Positions 17,828 to 27,838 are shown, counted from the first letter of the stretch. The stretch: 64,000 nucleotides of DNA from Rhodocaloribacter sp964552015 (GCA_964552015.1 CAZKFR010000006.1:1-64000); one strand, 5' to 3'. Numbers and translations: made by a program. The notes: generated by a model not told the origin, from the sequence alone.

Positions 17828-18692
17828 AGCGTCGCAGGACTTCGTCGATGGAGCCGGCATACCCGGCCCCGAACAGGTTCAGGTGATTCAAAAGGTGATA
17901 CAGGTTATACACCTCCCGACGTTCCTCGTAGCCCGGCTCCAGCGGCCAGGCGGCCCGGTAGGCCTCGTAAAAAGCGGGATCGAAGCCTCCGAACAGTTCC
18001 GTCATGGCGAGGTCCACCTCCCGGTGCCCGAAATAGACGGCCGGGTCGATGAGGGCCGGCGGACCGGCGGCCGTCGTCATGACGTTGCCGTGCCAGAGGT
18101 CGCCGTGGACGAGGGACGTCTCGGGCCGTTCCGGCAGGAGCTCCGGCAGCCGTTCATAGAGCCGTTCGAGCGGGCGATCCCACCGGCGTTGCCAGCGCCC
18201 CTGCTCGCGCGCCCGTCGCACCTGCGGCGCCAGGCGGCACGCCCGGAAGAAGGCCGGCCAGGTCGCCTGCCAGTCGTTGTGCTGCACCGACCGGCCGAGG
18301 TAATTGTCCTCGTCGTAGCCGTACCGTGGTGCGGTGTGCCGGTGGAGGGCCACCAGCCCGTGCGCCAGCGCCTCCCAGAACCCGTCGCGTGGCGGCCCGG
18401 GCTCGATCCACGCCATCAGCAGAAAACCCGGCGTGGCATCGTCCGCATCGCCCAGCACCAGCACCTCGGGGACGATCAGCGGCGCCCCGGCCTCACGCAA
18501 CGCCTGCAACCCGTCCGCTTCCGCCCAGAAGGTACGGGCCACGTCGCCGCGCCCCCACTTCAGAAAGTACGTCCCCGCCCCGGTTTCGACGCGGCAGGCC
18601 CGGGCGATGCAGCCGCCAACCACGGGCTCCACCCGTCGCACCTCGGCGCCGAGGTGCTCCGCCAGCCTATCGCGCAGCGTCAGCGGGATCAT
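17820..18692 (-). CDS. Fructosamine/ribulosamine kinase family protein
   Basis: This 290-residue kinase belongs to the FN3K branch of the aminoglycoside-phosphotransferase fold. The ATP-binding Lys lies in GTYFLKWG, the catalytic loop reads LVHGDLWHGN (family consensus HGDLWxGN), and the metal-binding strand is IDPAVYFGHREVDLAM followed by TELFGGF, both FN3K hallmarks. Members phosphorylate ketoamine adducts on glycated proteins so that they decompose and release the amine; bacterial members mostly act on ribulosamines or erythrulosamines. It overlaps the phosphatase gene upstream by 4 bases and the nitrilase gene downstream by 8. Confidence 0.92.
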   Translation of the reverse strand: MIPLTLRDRLAEHLGAEVRRVEPVVGGCIARACRVETGAGTYFLKWGRGDVARTFWAEADGLQALREAGAPLIVPEVLVLGDADDATPGFLLMAWIEPGPPRDGFWEALAHGLVALHRHTAPRYGYDEDNYLGRSVQHNDWQATWPAFFRACRLAPQVRRAREQGRWQRRWDRPLERLYERLPELLPERPETSLVHGDLWHGNVMTTAAGPPALIDPAVYFGHREVDLAMTELFGGFDPAFYEAYRAAWPLEPGYEERREVYNLYHLLNHLNLFGAGYAGSIDEVLRRYA

Positions 18693-19195
18693 GCCGCATG
18701 CCCCTCGAGCCGGTACGTTTCGGCCAGCCGGTCGAGCAACGTGCGCGCCGTCCGCTCGACGATCCGATAGACGTTTTCGAATCCCTGCGGTCCGCCGTAG
18801 TACGGATCGGGCACCTGATAATCGCCCGGGTCGGGGTCGAATTCCCGGAACAGCCGGACCTTGTTGCCGAAGCGATCCTGACGATCGTAGTAGAGGATGT
18901 CGTGCAGGTTGTTTCGATCCATCGCGAAGATGTGATCGAAGCGCTGCAGGTCTTCCTCCTCGAACTGCCGCGCGCGCTGCCCATCGAGGGAGACGCCGTG
19001 ACGCCGGGCCGTCTCCCGCATGCGCCGGTCCGGCGGTTCGCCCACGTGCCAGCTGCCGGTACCGGCCGAGTCGATCTCGAAGTGCTCCGCCAGCCCGCGT
19101 TCCTTCACCAGATGCCGAAAGACCCCCTCGGCCAGCGGACTCCGGCAGATGTTTCCCAGGCAGACGAACAGAACGCGAATCTTATCTCGAGACAT
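18689..19195 (-). CDS. Low-molecular-weight protein-tyrosine-phosphatase family protein
   Basis: This 168-residue cytoplasmic phosphatase has the P-loop VCLGNICRSP (C-x5-R-S) near the N-terminus and the general acid Asp in VPDPYYGG. Length and order match LMW-PTPs. ATG 19195 follows a good ribosome-binding site (AAAGGGAG about five bases upstream), which decides the start; the open frame extends to 19264 without support. The gene overlaps the fructosamine-kinase start by 4 bases (ATGA type). FN3K homologues are often paired with such phosphatases, which can remove phosphate from ribulosamine-type adducts or their sugar precursors, so a deglycation role is at least as likely as phosphotyrosine signalling. 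Confidence 0.92.
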   Translation of the reverse strand: MSRDKIRVLFVCLGNICRSPLAEGVFRHLVKERGLAEHFEIDSAGTGSWHVGEPPDRRMRETARRHGVSLDGQRARQFEEEDLQRFDHIFAMDRNNLHDILYYDRQDRFGNKVRLFREFDPDPGDYQVPDPYYGGPQGFENVYRIVERTARTLLDRLAETYRLEGHAA

Positions 19196-19357
19196 GGGCT
19201 CCCTTTCTCTTGGCTTCGCAGGGCTTCGTAAGGGACGACGCGCTGACGCCCCACACGGGCACACCGGCCCCGTGCCCTCGCATGAACGTGCATCTCGGGT
19301 ACGAGTGCCCGCCGCGCCGCCCTTGGAAGGGTTTTCACGTACGACCCGCCGAAAACG

Positions 19358-19395
19358 CGTCGGGGGTCCCCCCTCCCGGGCAGGGACCCCCGACG
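19358..19395 (-). terminator. Rho-independent terminator after susD
   Basis: A perfect 13-base inverted repeat (cgtcgggggtccc at 19358-19370 against 19383-19395, 12-base loop) lies 20 bases past the susD stop. Read on the minus strand the stem is followed by CGTTTTC. It should end the susC-susD transcript before the phosphatase promoter region. Confidence 0.8.
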
Positions 19396-19414
19396 TCGTG
19401 ATCGTGGGCGGCGT

Positions 19415-20607
19415 TCAACTGCCCTCGGGCACTTCGTCAATCGGCCGGGGCCACTTGTCGAAGATCTTGCCCGGCTGCGGGGGCGAGCCCACCTGTTCGG
19501 TCGGGAGCAGGTTGAGGCGGCCCGTCCGGCGCATGTCGATCCAGCGGTGCCCTTCCATGAGCAGCGAGTACATGCGCTCGTGGAGGATCTGATCGAGGGC
19601 GTTCTCCGCCGTGAGCGTGACCGGCCCCAGGCCGGCCGCGGCCCGCACGGCGTTCACGTCCGCCTCGGCCGCCGCCAGATTCCCCAGCCGGAAATTTGCC
19701 TCGGCCCGGATGAGCAGGAGCTCTTCGTTCCGGATGATGGGGAACGGGTCGGTTGAGCTCTTCGATACCGTGATCACGAGCGGGCTCACGAGGCCGTTGG
19801 CGGCCGGAGGACTCGGGTTGAAGCCGGGATCGTCACTCCGGTCGAGCACCTTGTCGGCATAGCGCAGGTCGCCCGGCTCGGCATTGGCCTTGATATCCGG
19901 ATGCGCCCGGAGCTTGACCGCCGGAGCGGTCGGCACCTCGAAGATCGGGTTCAGGCGATCCCCGAGGCCGGTGCTGTAGACGTGGTAGACCCCCGTCCGC
20001 ATGTCCCCGTCAGGGTCCACGAACGAACCCGCCAGGGCGTCGAGGGCCGCCTGCCACTTGCCCTGATAGAGCGCCACACGGGCCATGAGCGCCCGGTTGA
20101 ACCGGGCAAACGTGGCCGGCGTGTCGAACCCGGCAAACCCGTCCGAGAGTTCGAACGGAAACGCATCGCCTGCGCTGTTGAGCGCCGAGAGCCCCTCGTT
20201 CAGGCGGCGCTCGATCTCCGCGAACGCCTCTTCCTTGCTCACGAACGGGGTGTTCACGTCCTCGCTGAACTGAATCTTGATCCCGTTCGTGTCGAGGTAG
20301 TTGAGGTTGAGCAGGAGCTGGTAGGCGATGATGGTGTTCGCAAACCCTTCGACACCGGCCCGGGCCTCGGNNNNNNNNNNNNNNNNNNNNNNNNNNNNNN
20401 NNNNNNNNNNNNNNNNNNNNNNNNNNNNNNNNNNNNNNNNNNNNNNNNNNNNNNNNNNNNNNNNNNNNNNCCGACGGATTCCGGGCTGGGCGCATTCGGG
20501 TCCTCGACGTCGAGCGTATCACAGCCGGCGAGGATCACCAGGGCAACGAGCACCCCGGTCGTCATCCACCGGCCCATCGACAGCAGTCGTTTCGCAAAAG
20601 GTCTCAT
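19415..20607 (-). CDS. susD: SusD/RagB-family outer-membrane nutrient-binding lipoprotein, interrupted by assembly gap
   Basis: The N-terminal 45 residues (20471-20607) carry a lipoprotein signal with lipobox VILAGC (Cys29) and the mature start DTLDVEDPNAPSPESV. The C-terminal 318 residues (19415-20370) carry SusD-type features: AYQLLLNLNYLDTNG, the TPR-like stretch NRALMARVALYQGKWQAALDA, and the ending MEGHRWIDMRRTGRLNLLPTEQ. The two parts are in different frames across 100 Ns, and no shared flank is seen, so a true unknown length (leaving remainder 2 when divided by 3) is missing. The known 363 residues are shorter than typical SusD proteins. It starts 17 bases after susC and works with it as the surface lid of the transporter. 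Confidence 0.88.
20371..20470. other. 100-N assembly gap inside susD
   Basis: One hundred Ns with no duplicated flanking sequence. Unlike the other two gaps, the coding frames on either side do not join, so real sequence is absent here. Confidence 0.95.
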
Positions 20608-20624
20608 GATGCGTTGCCTCAGGT

Positions 20625-23540
20625 TTAGAATCCGACGGAAACCTTGAAGTAGAAGTAGCGCGCCGAGGGGAACGGAAGGACGTCCACCGAACGCCCGATG
20701 GCGACGTTGCCGAACTGGCTCACCTCGGGGTCATAGCCCGAATAGGGCGTGAACATGAGCAGGTTACGCCCGGAAATCCCCAGGCTCAGGCTCTGCACCT
20801 GATTGCCCAGGAGCCGCTGCACCTGGCTCCGGTCGAAGTTGTACGTCAGGCTCACCTCGCGCAACTTCAGGTAGGTCCCGTCTTCCACGTAGCGACCCGT
20901 ACCCCCTACCCCGGCGGCACGCGCCTGCCCCTCGGGCGTGTCCAGGTCCGGCGAGACCCCGCCGAGGTCCGTCAGGAACAGCCCCAGGTTGACCACGTCG
21001 CCGCCCTGCTTCCAGTCCCACAGGAAGTACAGGTTGAAGCGGTGGAAGGTGATGTCGTTGCTGAAGCCGAGCTGGAAGTCCGGGTTTTCATCCCCGAAGA
21101 CGGTCTTGTTGCCCTGTTCGTCGAGGCCGACGATGGTCGTGGGCGCCACGCCTTCCTGAATCTGGAACTGCCCCAGGCTCAACGCAAAGCCGCCCGTCTC
21201 GAAGGGATCCACCTCGAGCCGGGTCACTTCCGACCAGCTCTTCGAGAAGTTGAGACGGGACGTCCAGGACACGTTACGGCTCCGCACCGGGGTGAGCCCC
21301 AGGCTGATCTCGATGCCCTGCGTGGTCATGTCGCCCGCGTTGATGAACTGGTCCGTGAACCCGGACGAGGGGGGCAGGCTGTTGAGCAGGATGAGATCCT
21401 GGATGTCCTGGTTGTAGTACGTAAATTCGAGGGTGGCACGGTCCTGCCAGAACGTCGCGTCGAAGCCGCCCTCGAACTCCTGGGTGATCTCCGGCTTGAT
21501 GTCCGGGTTACCTTTCTGCGTGGGCACGAGCACGCCGCCGCTCCCGCTCACGTTTTCGGCCTGGAACGACGTGAACTTGGCATCCGCCTGCGGCAGGTTG
21601 CCCGTCCGTCCGAAGGCGGCTCGGAGCTTGAACTCGCGGAAGAAGTCGCTCGTCCAGAAGTCGAATTCCGAGAGCCGCACCGAGGCGGCCGCTTTCGGGT
21701 AGAAGAAGTACTTGTCCGTGTTGCCGATGCGGCTGCTGGCGTCGGCCCGGAACCCGCCCGTGAGGAAGTACTTCTCCTGGATGTTGACTTCTTCCTGGAA
21801 GAAGAAGCCCCGCTCCCGCTGGATCAGCCGCGTCTGGAACCCCTGCAGGCTGGCCGCCAGGTCGATGTTTTCCCCGGCGATCCCCTGCGCCTGGCTCAGC
21901 ACGTTGTTCCAGTCCCGGCTCTCGTACTGATAGCCGGCCGTCGTGGTGAAGGTGACGTTCGAGGTCGTGCTGTAGAAGTACACCAGGTTGAGGTTCAGGT
22001 TGGTGCTCAGACTGGTGGTCTCGCCCAGGATGGAGACCCCCTTGAGGTCCTTGGCCCGCTCGAACTGGAGCTCGGGCGGCGAGACGACCTGGTGCTCGGC
22101 CGAGTAGAAGTCCGCCCCACCCTGCAGGATCACATCGAGGTTCTGCCGGTCGGTCCGGTACAGGTTGTAGGTCAGGCGCGAGGACACGATGCCACGGTTG
22201 ACCTTTTCCCGGTTCTTCAGCAGTTCGATCGTATGGAGCGGGTTCGAGCCGGCCGGCCCGTCCGGGAAGTTGCCGTTCTCATCGGGGCGCAGGTCGATGA
22301 AGGGCGGCGTGAAGGCGAAGGCGAAGCCAAGCGTCGTGGCGCCCTGGTTCTCGTTGCCGGTGATGCTTCGGTCCGAGATGCTCCGCACGAGCTGGGCGCC
22401 GGCGTTGATACGGAGCCGCTGGCCGAAGCGTTGCTCGATGTTCAACCGGCCCGAATATTTCTCGTACCCCGTGTTTTTGACGATCCCGTCCTCGTTCTGG
22501 GCCAGACCACTGACGAAGAACCGGGTATCCTGGTCACCGCCGGAGAGGCTGGCCGTCGTCTCGCTGATGAAGCCCTCCCGGCCGTAGAGCAGTTCCTCGT
22601 AGTCGAGCTGTCCGTTCTGCCGGAGCAGCTCCGCCCCGCCCGGCACGAGCGCCTCGGCCGTCTCCGGCGTGAACTTCCGCGTCCCGATCTTCTTCAGGAT
22701 CGTATTGAACCCGACCTGCTGGGTGATGTTGAGCGTCGTGCGCCCGGGGGCTCCGCGCTTCGTGGTGATGATGACCACCCCGTTGGTGGCCTTCGAGCCG
22801 TAAATGGCCGCCGCGCTGGCTCCTTTGAGCACTTCGATGCTCTCGATGTCATTCGGGTTGATGTCGGCGATACGGTTGGTCGGCTGGCCCTGCGGGCGGG
22901 AGCTGCCGGCCCCCGTGGCCGCCGTGACGAGGTCGAGGCCCGACTGGATCGCCGAGTTGTCCACGATCACGCCGTCGATCACGTAGAGCGGCTGGGTGTC
23001 GCCCGTGATGGTCGAGACGCCCCGCAGGTTGACGTTGATCCCCCCGCCCGGTGCGCCGGTGTTCTGGCTGATGCTCAGACCAGCGATCTTGCCGCTGAGG
23101 GCACGCTCCAGCGTCTGTGCCGGGGCCGGCACCAGTTCCCGCGAGGTGATCGTCCCGACGGCGTTCGCCAGGTTGGCGCGTTTGACACTCGTGGCCAGCC
23201 CCGTCACGACCACCTCGTCGAGGCCCAGCACGTCCTCCTCGAGTTGCACATCGAACGTGGTCTGCCCGGGGGGTACGTCCGCTTCCAGCGTGCGGAACCC
23301 CACGAACGAAAAGACGAGGGTCCGGTTACCCTCGGGCAAGGTCAGGGTATACCGTCCATCGATGTCCGTCGTTGTGCCGATGGTGGTTCCTTTCACGGCA
23401 ACGTTCACGCCCGGGAGCGGCTCGCCGCTGGCCCGGTCCGTTACCGTACCCTGGATCGTCTGGGCCTTCAGGGTCCCTGCGACCAGCATCCCGAGCAACA
23501 GGATGCTACCCAGTCGCGATAAAGCGTACCTGTAATGCAT
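20625..23540 (-). CDS. susC: SusC/RagA-family TonB-dependent outer-membrane receptor
   Basis: This 971-residue TonB-dependent transporter has a signal peptide (residues 1-26, ending GTLKAQ) and a carboxypeptidase-regulatory-like domain (about 28-105, IQGTVTDRASGEPLPGVNVA). The SusC plug follows (LDEVVVTGLATSVKRAN, then NPNDIESIEVLKGASAAAIYG and ATNGVVIITTKRG), then a 22-stranded beta barrel ending in an aromatic C-terminus (ARYFYFKVSVGF). With SusD it imports a large ligand such as an oligosaccharide or peptide across the outer membrane. No glycoside hydrolase, peptidase, sigma or anti-sigma gene is adjacent, so the ligand cannot be inferred. The upstream 565-base gap separates it from the divergent xseA. 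Confidence 0.96.
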   Translation of the reverse strand: MHYRYALSRLGSILLLGMLVAGTLKAQTIQGTVTDRASGEPLPGVNVAVKGTTIGTTTDIDGRYTLTLPEGNRTLVFSFVGFRTLEADVPPGQTTFDVQLEEDVLGLDEVVVTGLATSVKRANLANAVGTITSRELVPAPAQTLERALSGKIAGLSISQNTGAPGGGINVNLRGVSTITGDTQPLYVIDGVIVDNSAIQSGLDLVTAATGAGSSRPQGQPTNRIADINPNDIESIEVLKGASAAAIYGSKATNGVVIITTKRGAPGRTTLNITQQVGFNTILKKIGTRKFTPETAEALVPGGAELLRQNGQLDYEELLYGREGFISETTASLSGGDQDTRFFVSGLAQNEDGIVKNTGYEKYSGRLNIEQRFGQRLRINAGAQLVRSISDRSITGNENQGATTLGFAFAFTPPFIDLRPDENGNFPDGPAGSNPLHTIELLKNREKVNRGIVSSRLTYNLYRTDRQNLDVILQGGADFYSAEHQVVSPPELQFERAKDLKGVSILGETTSLSTNLNLNLVYFYSTTSNVTFTTTAGYQYESRDWNNVLSQAQGIAGENIDLAASLQGFQTRLIQRERGFFFQEEVNIQEKYFLTGGFRADASSRIGNTDKYFFYPKAAASVRLSEFDFWTSDFFREFKLRAAFGRTGNLPQADAKFTSFQAENVSGSGGVLVPTQKGNPDIKPEITQEFEGGFDATFWQDRATLEFTYYNQDIQDLILLNSLPPSSGFTDQFINAGDMTTQGIEISLGLTPVRSRNVSWTSRLNFSKSWSEVTRLEVDPFETGGFALSLGQFQIQEGVAPTTIVGLDEQGNKTVFGDENPDFQLGFSNDITFHRFNLYFLWDWKQGGDVVNLGLFLTDLGGVSPDLDTPEGQARAAGVGGTGRYVEDGTYLKLREVSLTYNFDRSQVQRLLGNQVQSLSLGISGRNLLMFTPYSGYDPEVSQFGNVAIGRSVDVLPFPSARYFYFKVSVGF

Positions 23541-24105
23541 GGTTCAGCACCGTAGGTGATGGTGAATACGGCCTACCAAGGTGTTGGGTGAGACAAACGC
23601 CTTTCGGGTTCGGGACGCGTACCATGATCGTGCAGCACCCGGTGCCGTACCAGAACCACATCCGGGCCATCCGGTGGACGCCCCGACGTAATCCGAGTTC
23701 GACATCCGGCCTCCGGCACGGTGCAGACCCTGCCCGGCCCTCCGTAGCGGCCTGTCCGCCCGTCAGGGACAACGGACCTCTACGGAATGCAAGATGCCGG
23801 ACCTTTCGACCCGATTCCGGGAGTATTTCGCCGAATCGCACGAGGATCCTTACCGGCGGTGGTGGGGTGCGTGCGAACCGTTTCCCCAACATGCGAAATT
23901 TTTGTGTACACTTTCAACCTCCCGGCGTGCTTTTCGGCAGGGGAGCCCGCGCCCTGCCAGCGAACACACCCCTTCTGCCCCGTATCTGCCTCCTATCGCT
24001 ATTTTTTCCCCCTGCACCCCGAGCCATATCCCGCTGGCGAAACATTGGAACCGGTCCGGATGTCCTTTCGGCCCCTACCCTGACGATCAGGACGTTACTC
24101 GCAGC
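23541..24105. promoter_or_regulatory. Divergent susC/xseA control region
   Basis: These 565 bases hold no credible gene. An imperfect stem flanked by ccgtag/ctacgg lies at 23742-23785. An AT-rich island at 23896-23915 contains the palindrome gtgtacac (23904-23911) next to a T-run. These are candidate promoter or operator elements for one or both divergent genes; no exact Bacteroidota-type TAnnTTTG box could be assigned. Confidence 0.4.
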
Positions 24106-25326
24106 ATGATCCAGCCCTCGCTGTTCTCGCAAGAACCGGACGTCGTGAGCGTCTGTGAACTCGTGCGGTCCGTCCGGGACGTGCTGCAGGTGCACTTCGA
24201 CCGGGTGGGTGTCGAGGGCGAGATCTCCAACTTCCGTCGTCCCGCTTCGGGCCACTGTTATTTCACCTTGAAGGATGCCGAAGCACAGATCCGGTGCGTG
24301 ATGTGGCGTCAGGTGGCCGATACGCTGCCCTTTCGCCCGGTCGACGGGATGCTCGTCAGGATCCACGGTTCCGTGACCGTATACGAGGCGCGGGGGGACC
24401 TGCAGATCGTGGTGCGTTCCCTTCAGGCCGCGGGAGAGGGAGCCTTGCAACAGGCGTTCGAGGCCCTGAAACGGCGTCTGGCCGCGGAGGGCCTCTTCGA
24501 TGCCCGGCACAAAAAACGCCTCCCGCCCTATCCCGAGCGGGTAGGCATCATCACGTCGGGGACGGGTGCCGCCCTGCAGGACATGCTCTCCGTGCTGGCG
24601 CGTCGCTTTCCGCTCGTGGACGTCGTCGTATGCCCGGTGCAGGTGCAGGGGCTGGGTGCCGCCGCGTCGGTGGCCGGTGCCATCGCAGCCTTCAATGCCC
24701 TCCCTTCCGGCCACCCGCACCGTCCGGACCTGCTGATCGTGGGGCGCGGGGGTGGGTCGGCCGAAGACCTCTGGGCCTTCAACGATGAAGAACTCGCACG
24801 GGCGATCTTCGCCTCCGAGATCCCGATCATCAGCGCCGTCGGCCACGAAACCGATGTGACCATCGCCGACTTTGTGGCGGACGTGCGGGCGGCAACCCCT
24901 TCCATGGCCGCCGAACTGGCCGTCCCGGACCGGCGCGAGGTGGCCCTCACCGTGCGCGGCCTGTACAACGCACTCCACCTCCGCCTCCAGCGCCTCCTCG
25001 ACGTGCGCCGCCGCCATCTTCGCGCCCTCACCGAAAGCCGTGGCTTCCACCGTCCCCTCGACCGTCTCCAACGCTACAGCCAGCGCCTCGACGAACTCTG
25101 TGCCCGCCTGGAGCAGGCGCCGCCCCGCCTCCTGGAGCGCCGCAAGCATCACGTGGAAGCCCTCCAGGCCCGTCTCCTACTGCTCGACCCGAACCGTCCC
25201 CTGCACCTCGGCTATGCCCGCGTCGAACGGGATGGCGAGATCGTTACACGCGCCCGGTCCCTCCACCCCGACGACCGCGTGACGCTGCACTTCGAGGACG
25301 GACAGCGCCGCGCCCGCATCGAATGA
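24106..25326 (+). CDS. xseA: Exodeoxyribonuclease VII large subunit
   Basis: This 406-residue catalytic subunit of exonuclease VII degrades single-stranded DNA from both ends to short oligonucleotides. The N-terminal OB fold (about 10-105) contains VEGEISNFRRPASGHCYFTLKD. The catalytic domain has YPERVGIITSGTGAALQDML, the Gly-rich RGGGSAEDLWAFNDEELARA and the signature SAVGHETDVTIADFVAD. A long helical region (about 285-370) precedes the short C-terminal domain. ATG 24106 (MIQPSLFSQEPD) gives the standard start; the frame continues upstream to 23794 into intergenic DNA. The small subunit gene xseB lies 2.2 kb away on the same strand, not adjacent. Confidence 0.96.
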   Translation: MIQPSLFSQEPDVVSVCELVRSVRDVLQVHFDRVGVEGEISNFRRPASGHCYFTLKDAEAQIRCVMWRQVADTLPFRPVDGMLVRIHGSVTVYEARGDLQIVVRSLQAAGEGALQQAFEALKRRLAAEGLFDARHKKRLPPYPERVGIITSGTGAALQDMLSVLARRFPLVDVVVCPVQVQGLGAAASVAGAIAAFNALPSGHPHRPDLLIVGRGGGSAEDLWAFNDEELARAIFASEIPIISAVGHETDVTIADFVADVRAATPSMAAELAVPDRREVALTVRGLYNALHLRLQRLLDVRRRHLRALTESRGFHRPLDRLQRYSQRLDELCARLEQAPPRLLERRKHHVEALQARLLLLDPNRPLHLGYARVERDGEIVTRARSLHPDDRVTLHFEDGQRRARIE

Positions 25327-25516
25327 CCCCTGCCAACAGGACATTTTTCATCAGAAAAGCCCTTCCAATCCCCGATTGTCAATTTTATCTTCTGGTGGCC
25401 CCATACCGAAACGTGGTCGGTGCTCAGGCGTAGTAGGTGCGGTTTGTACGTAATGCCTCCTTCCGATCACGGCGCCGTCCGCGTACTGTCTTCGCTCGCC
25501 TGACGCCCTGCCTTCC

Positions 25517-26575
25517 ATGACTGCACCGCCGGCCGAATTCACGCTCGAGCTGACGCCTCCTTCGCGATTTGCCGTCATCGACCTCACGCCCCGCCTCGAA
25601 GACCGCCTCGCGCCCTTCCCGCGAGCGCTCTTCTGCTCCCACCACACGACGGCCGGCTACCTGGACCAGGCCCTCTGCGAGCGGCTGAACCATGACCCGG
25701 AGGCGATCCAGAAATACGTCCGCTCCTTCCAGAAGCTGTTTCCACCCGGCGCGGACTATTTCCATGACCAGCTCCACCTCCGCACGGAACTCTCCGAGGC
25801 CCAGCGGCAGTGCGAACCCCGCAACGGAGACTCCCACCTGACCTTCATCAGCTCCGGGCTGGAGAGTTGCGTGGCTTACGCCAATCGCCCGGACCGTCCG
25901 GTCTTTTTCATCGAGCTCGATGGCACCAACGGCGACGACCGCCGGCACCGGCGCACGACGATTATCGGCTACAACGAGGAGGACATCGCCGACGTCCGGT
26001 ATTTCGAGGTGCCCGTCTCGAACCACCCGATCGACTCGGTCAACCTGCGTGACCCCAGGCTCGGCCTCTACGACGAACTACAGACCCACCTGCGGTCGCT
26101 GGGCATCACCAAGGGGCGCATCGACCTGAACCTGCCCCCCGACGAACGACACGCCGGCCTGACCGTCAACGAGTACGAAACGCTGCTCATGCGGCACGAC
26201 CTGGCCGAAGTGCTGCAGAACCCGCTCCGCTTCATGGCCGAGAAGGGGCGCAACATGCTCCTGGACCCGCGCGCCATCCCGCTCAAGGCCCGCAATTATG
26301 CCAAATACGACCTGGTGCACCTGGTCAACGAGATGCTCGACGTGCTGGGCCTGAACGAATCCGTGGTGGAACGCATCATCGACAAGTTCCTCCGCTATCC
26401 GGCCTCGCGCTTCCTCCGGCTCAAGCGCCGGGTGAGCCTGCTCGTCTCGGACGGTGCGACGCCCGGCGAAGGCACCATCGTGCACGGCACCTACCAGAGC
26501 CCGATCCTCGTGCAATGGCACCGTCCCGAACAGGCCGCCCGTAAGGTCCGTGCCACGTTCGTCCGGCTGACCTGA
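25517..26575 (+). CDS. Two-domain YjbQ/UPF0047-like protein
   Basis: This 352-residue protein has an N-terminal half (about 1-185) resembling the YjbQ/UPF0047 beta-barrel family: FCSHHTTAGYLDQALCERLN aligns with the family's H-T-T-A motif, and NGDSHLTFISSGLESC with its second conserved block. The residues after about 190 (LTVNEYETLLMRHDLAEVLQ to RVSLLVSDGATPGEGTIVHG) form a second domain I do not recognise. YjbQ proteins are about 130-140 residues and some show weak thiamine-phosphate synthase activity, so this is an enlarged relative of unknown function. It stands alone, 190 bases after xseA and facing the convergent SDR gene. Confidence 0.75.
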   Translation: MTAPPAEFTLELTPPSRFAVIDLTPRLEDRLAPFPRALFCSHHTTAGYLDQALCERLNHDPEAIQKYVRSFQKLFPPGADYFHDQLHLRTELSEAQRQCEPRNGDSHLTFISSGLESCVAYANRPDRPVFFIELDGTNGDDRRHRRTTIIGYNEEDIADVRYFEVPVSNHPIDSVNLRDPRLGLYDELQTHLRSLGITKGRIDLNLPPDERHAGLTVNEYETLLMRHDLAEVLQNPLRFMAEKGRNMLLDPRAIPLKARNYAKYDLVHLVNEMLDVLGLNESVVERIIDKFLRYPASRFLRLKRRVSLLVSDGATPGEGTIVHGTYQSPILVQWHRPEQAARKVRATFVRLT

Positions 26576-26591
26576 AACGGCGGCTCCGCGC

Positions 26592-27368
<777 letters not shown>

Positions 27369-27553
27369 GTCCTTCTCCCGGTATCGTCGTCTTGTGCGAA
27401 TGGGTTGTCCCGAAATACCGACAGCCTGCGCGTAATGTCCACCCGGAACCGCATCTTCGCGCAAAGTTTGATCGTACCCGGCCCCCGCTCCGCCTGGCAT
27501 CCTTCTATGGCCCGTCGTAGGTTTGCCCCGTATCACCAACCGACCCTGCCCCC

Positions 27554-27775
27554 ATGAACACACCTTCCAACCCGACCGAGGAAACGCCCACGTTCGAGGA
27601 GGCCCTGCGCCGCCTGGAAGAGATCGTCGCGCTGCTCGAACGGGATGAGGTCGGGCTCGAAGAAGCCCTTCAGGTGTACGAGGAAGGCGTCCACCTGGCT
27701 CGCCGTTGCCTGCAACGGCTCGAAGCGGCCGAGCTACGCGTCCAGACGTTGCGCCTCGACACCGACGCTCCCTGA
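27554..27775 (+). CDS. xseB: Exodeoxyribonuclease VII small subunit
   Basis: This 73-residue helical protein matches XseB: the opening TFEEALRRLEEIVALLERDE is followed by GLEEALQVYEEGVHLARRCL and a coiled end. Several copies bind the long helical region of XseA and are needed for activity. The start at ATG 27554 gives the normal length. It diverges from the SDR gene across 185 bases and is 2.2 kb from xseA. The next gene follows 63 bases downstream and may be cotranscribed. Confidence 0.95.
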   Translation: MNTPSNPTEETPTFEEALRRLEEIVALLERDEVGLEEALQVYEEGVHLARRCLQRLEAAELRVQTLRLDTDAP

Positions 27776-27838
27776 TCTTCTCCCTGCCTCGTGCGTTTCA
27801 GTCACGTCCTCGCACCTTCACGCGTCCATCGAAACACC

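Noticed and set aside
20010..20522. Open frame running through the N-gap in susD
   Set aside because: It is out of frame with both recognised SusD parts and exists only because Ns contain no stop codons.
21042..23522. Long plus-strand open frame of 826 codons opposite susC
   Set aside because: It is antisense to a complete SusC with clear domains; long antisense frames are expected in high-GC coding DNA, and its translation is Arg/Gly/Val-rich with no domain.
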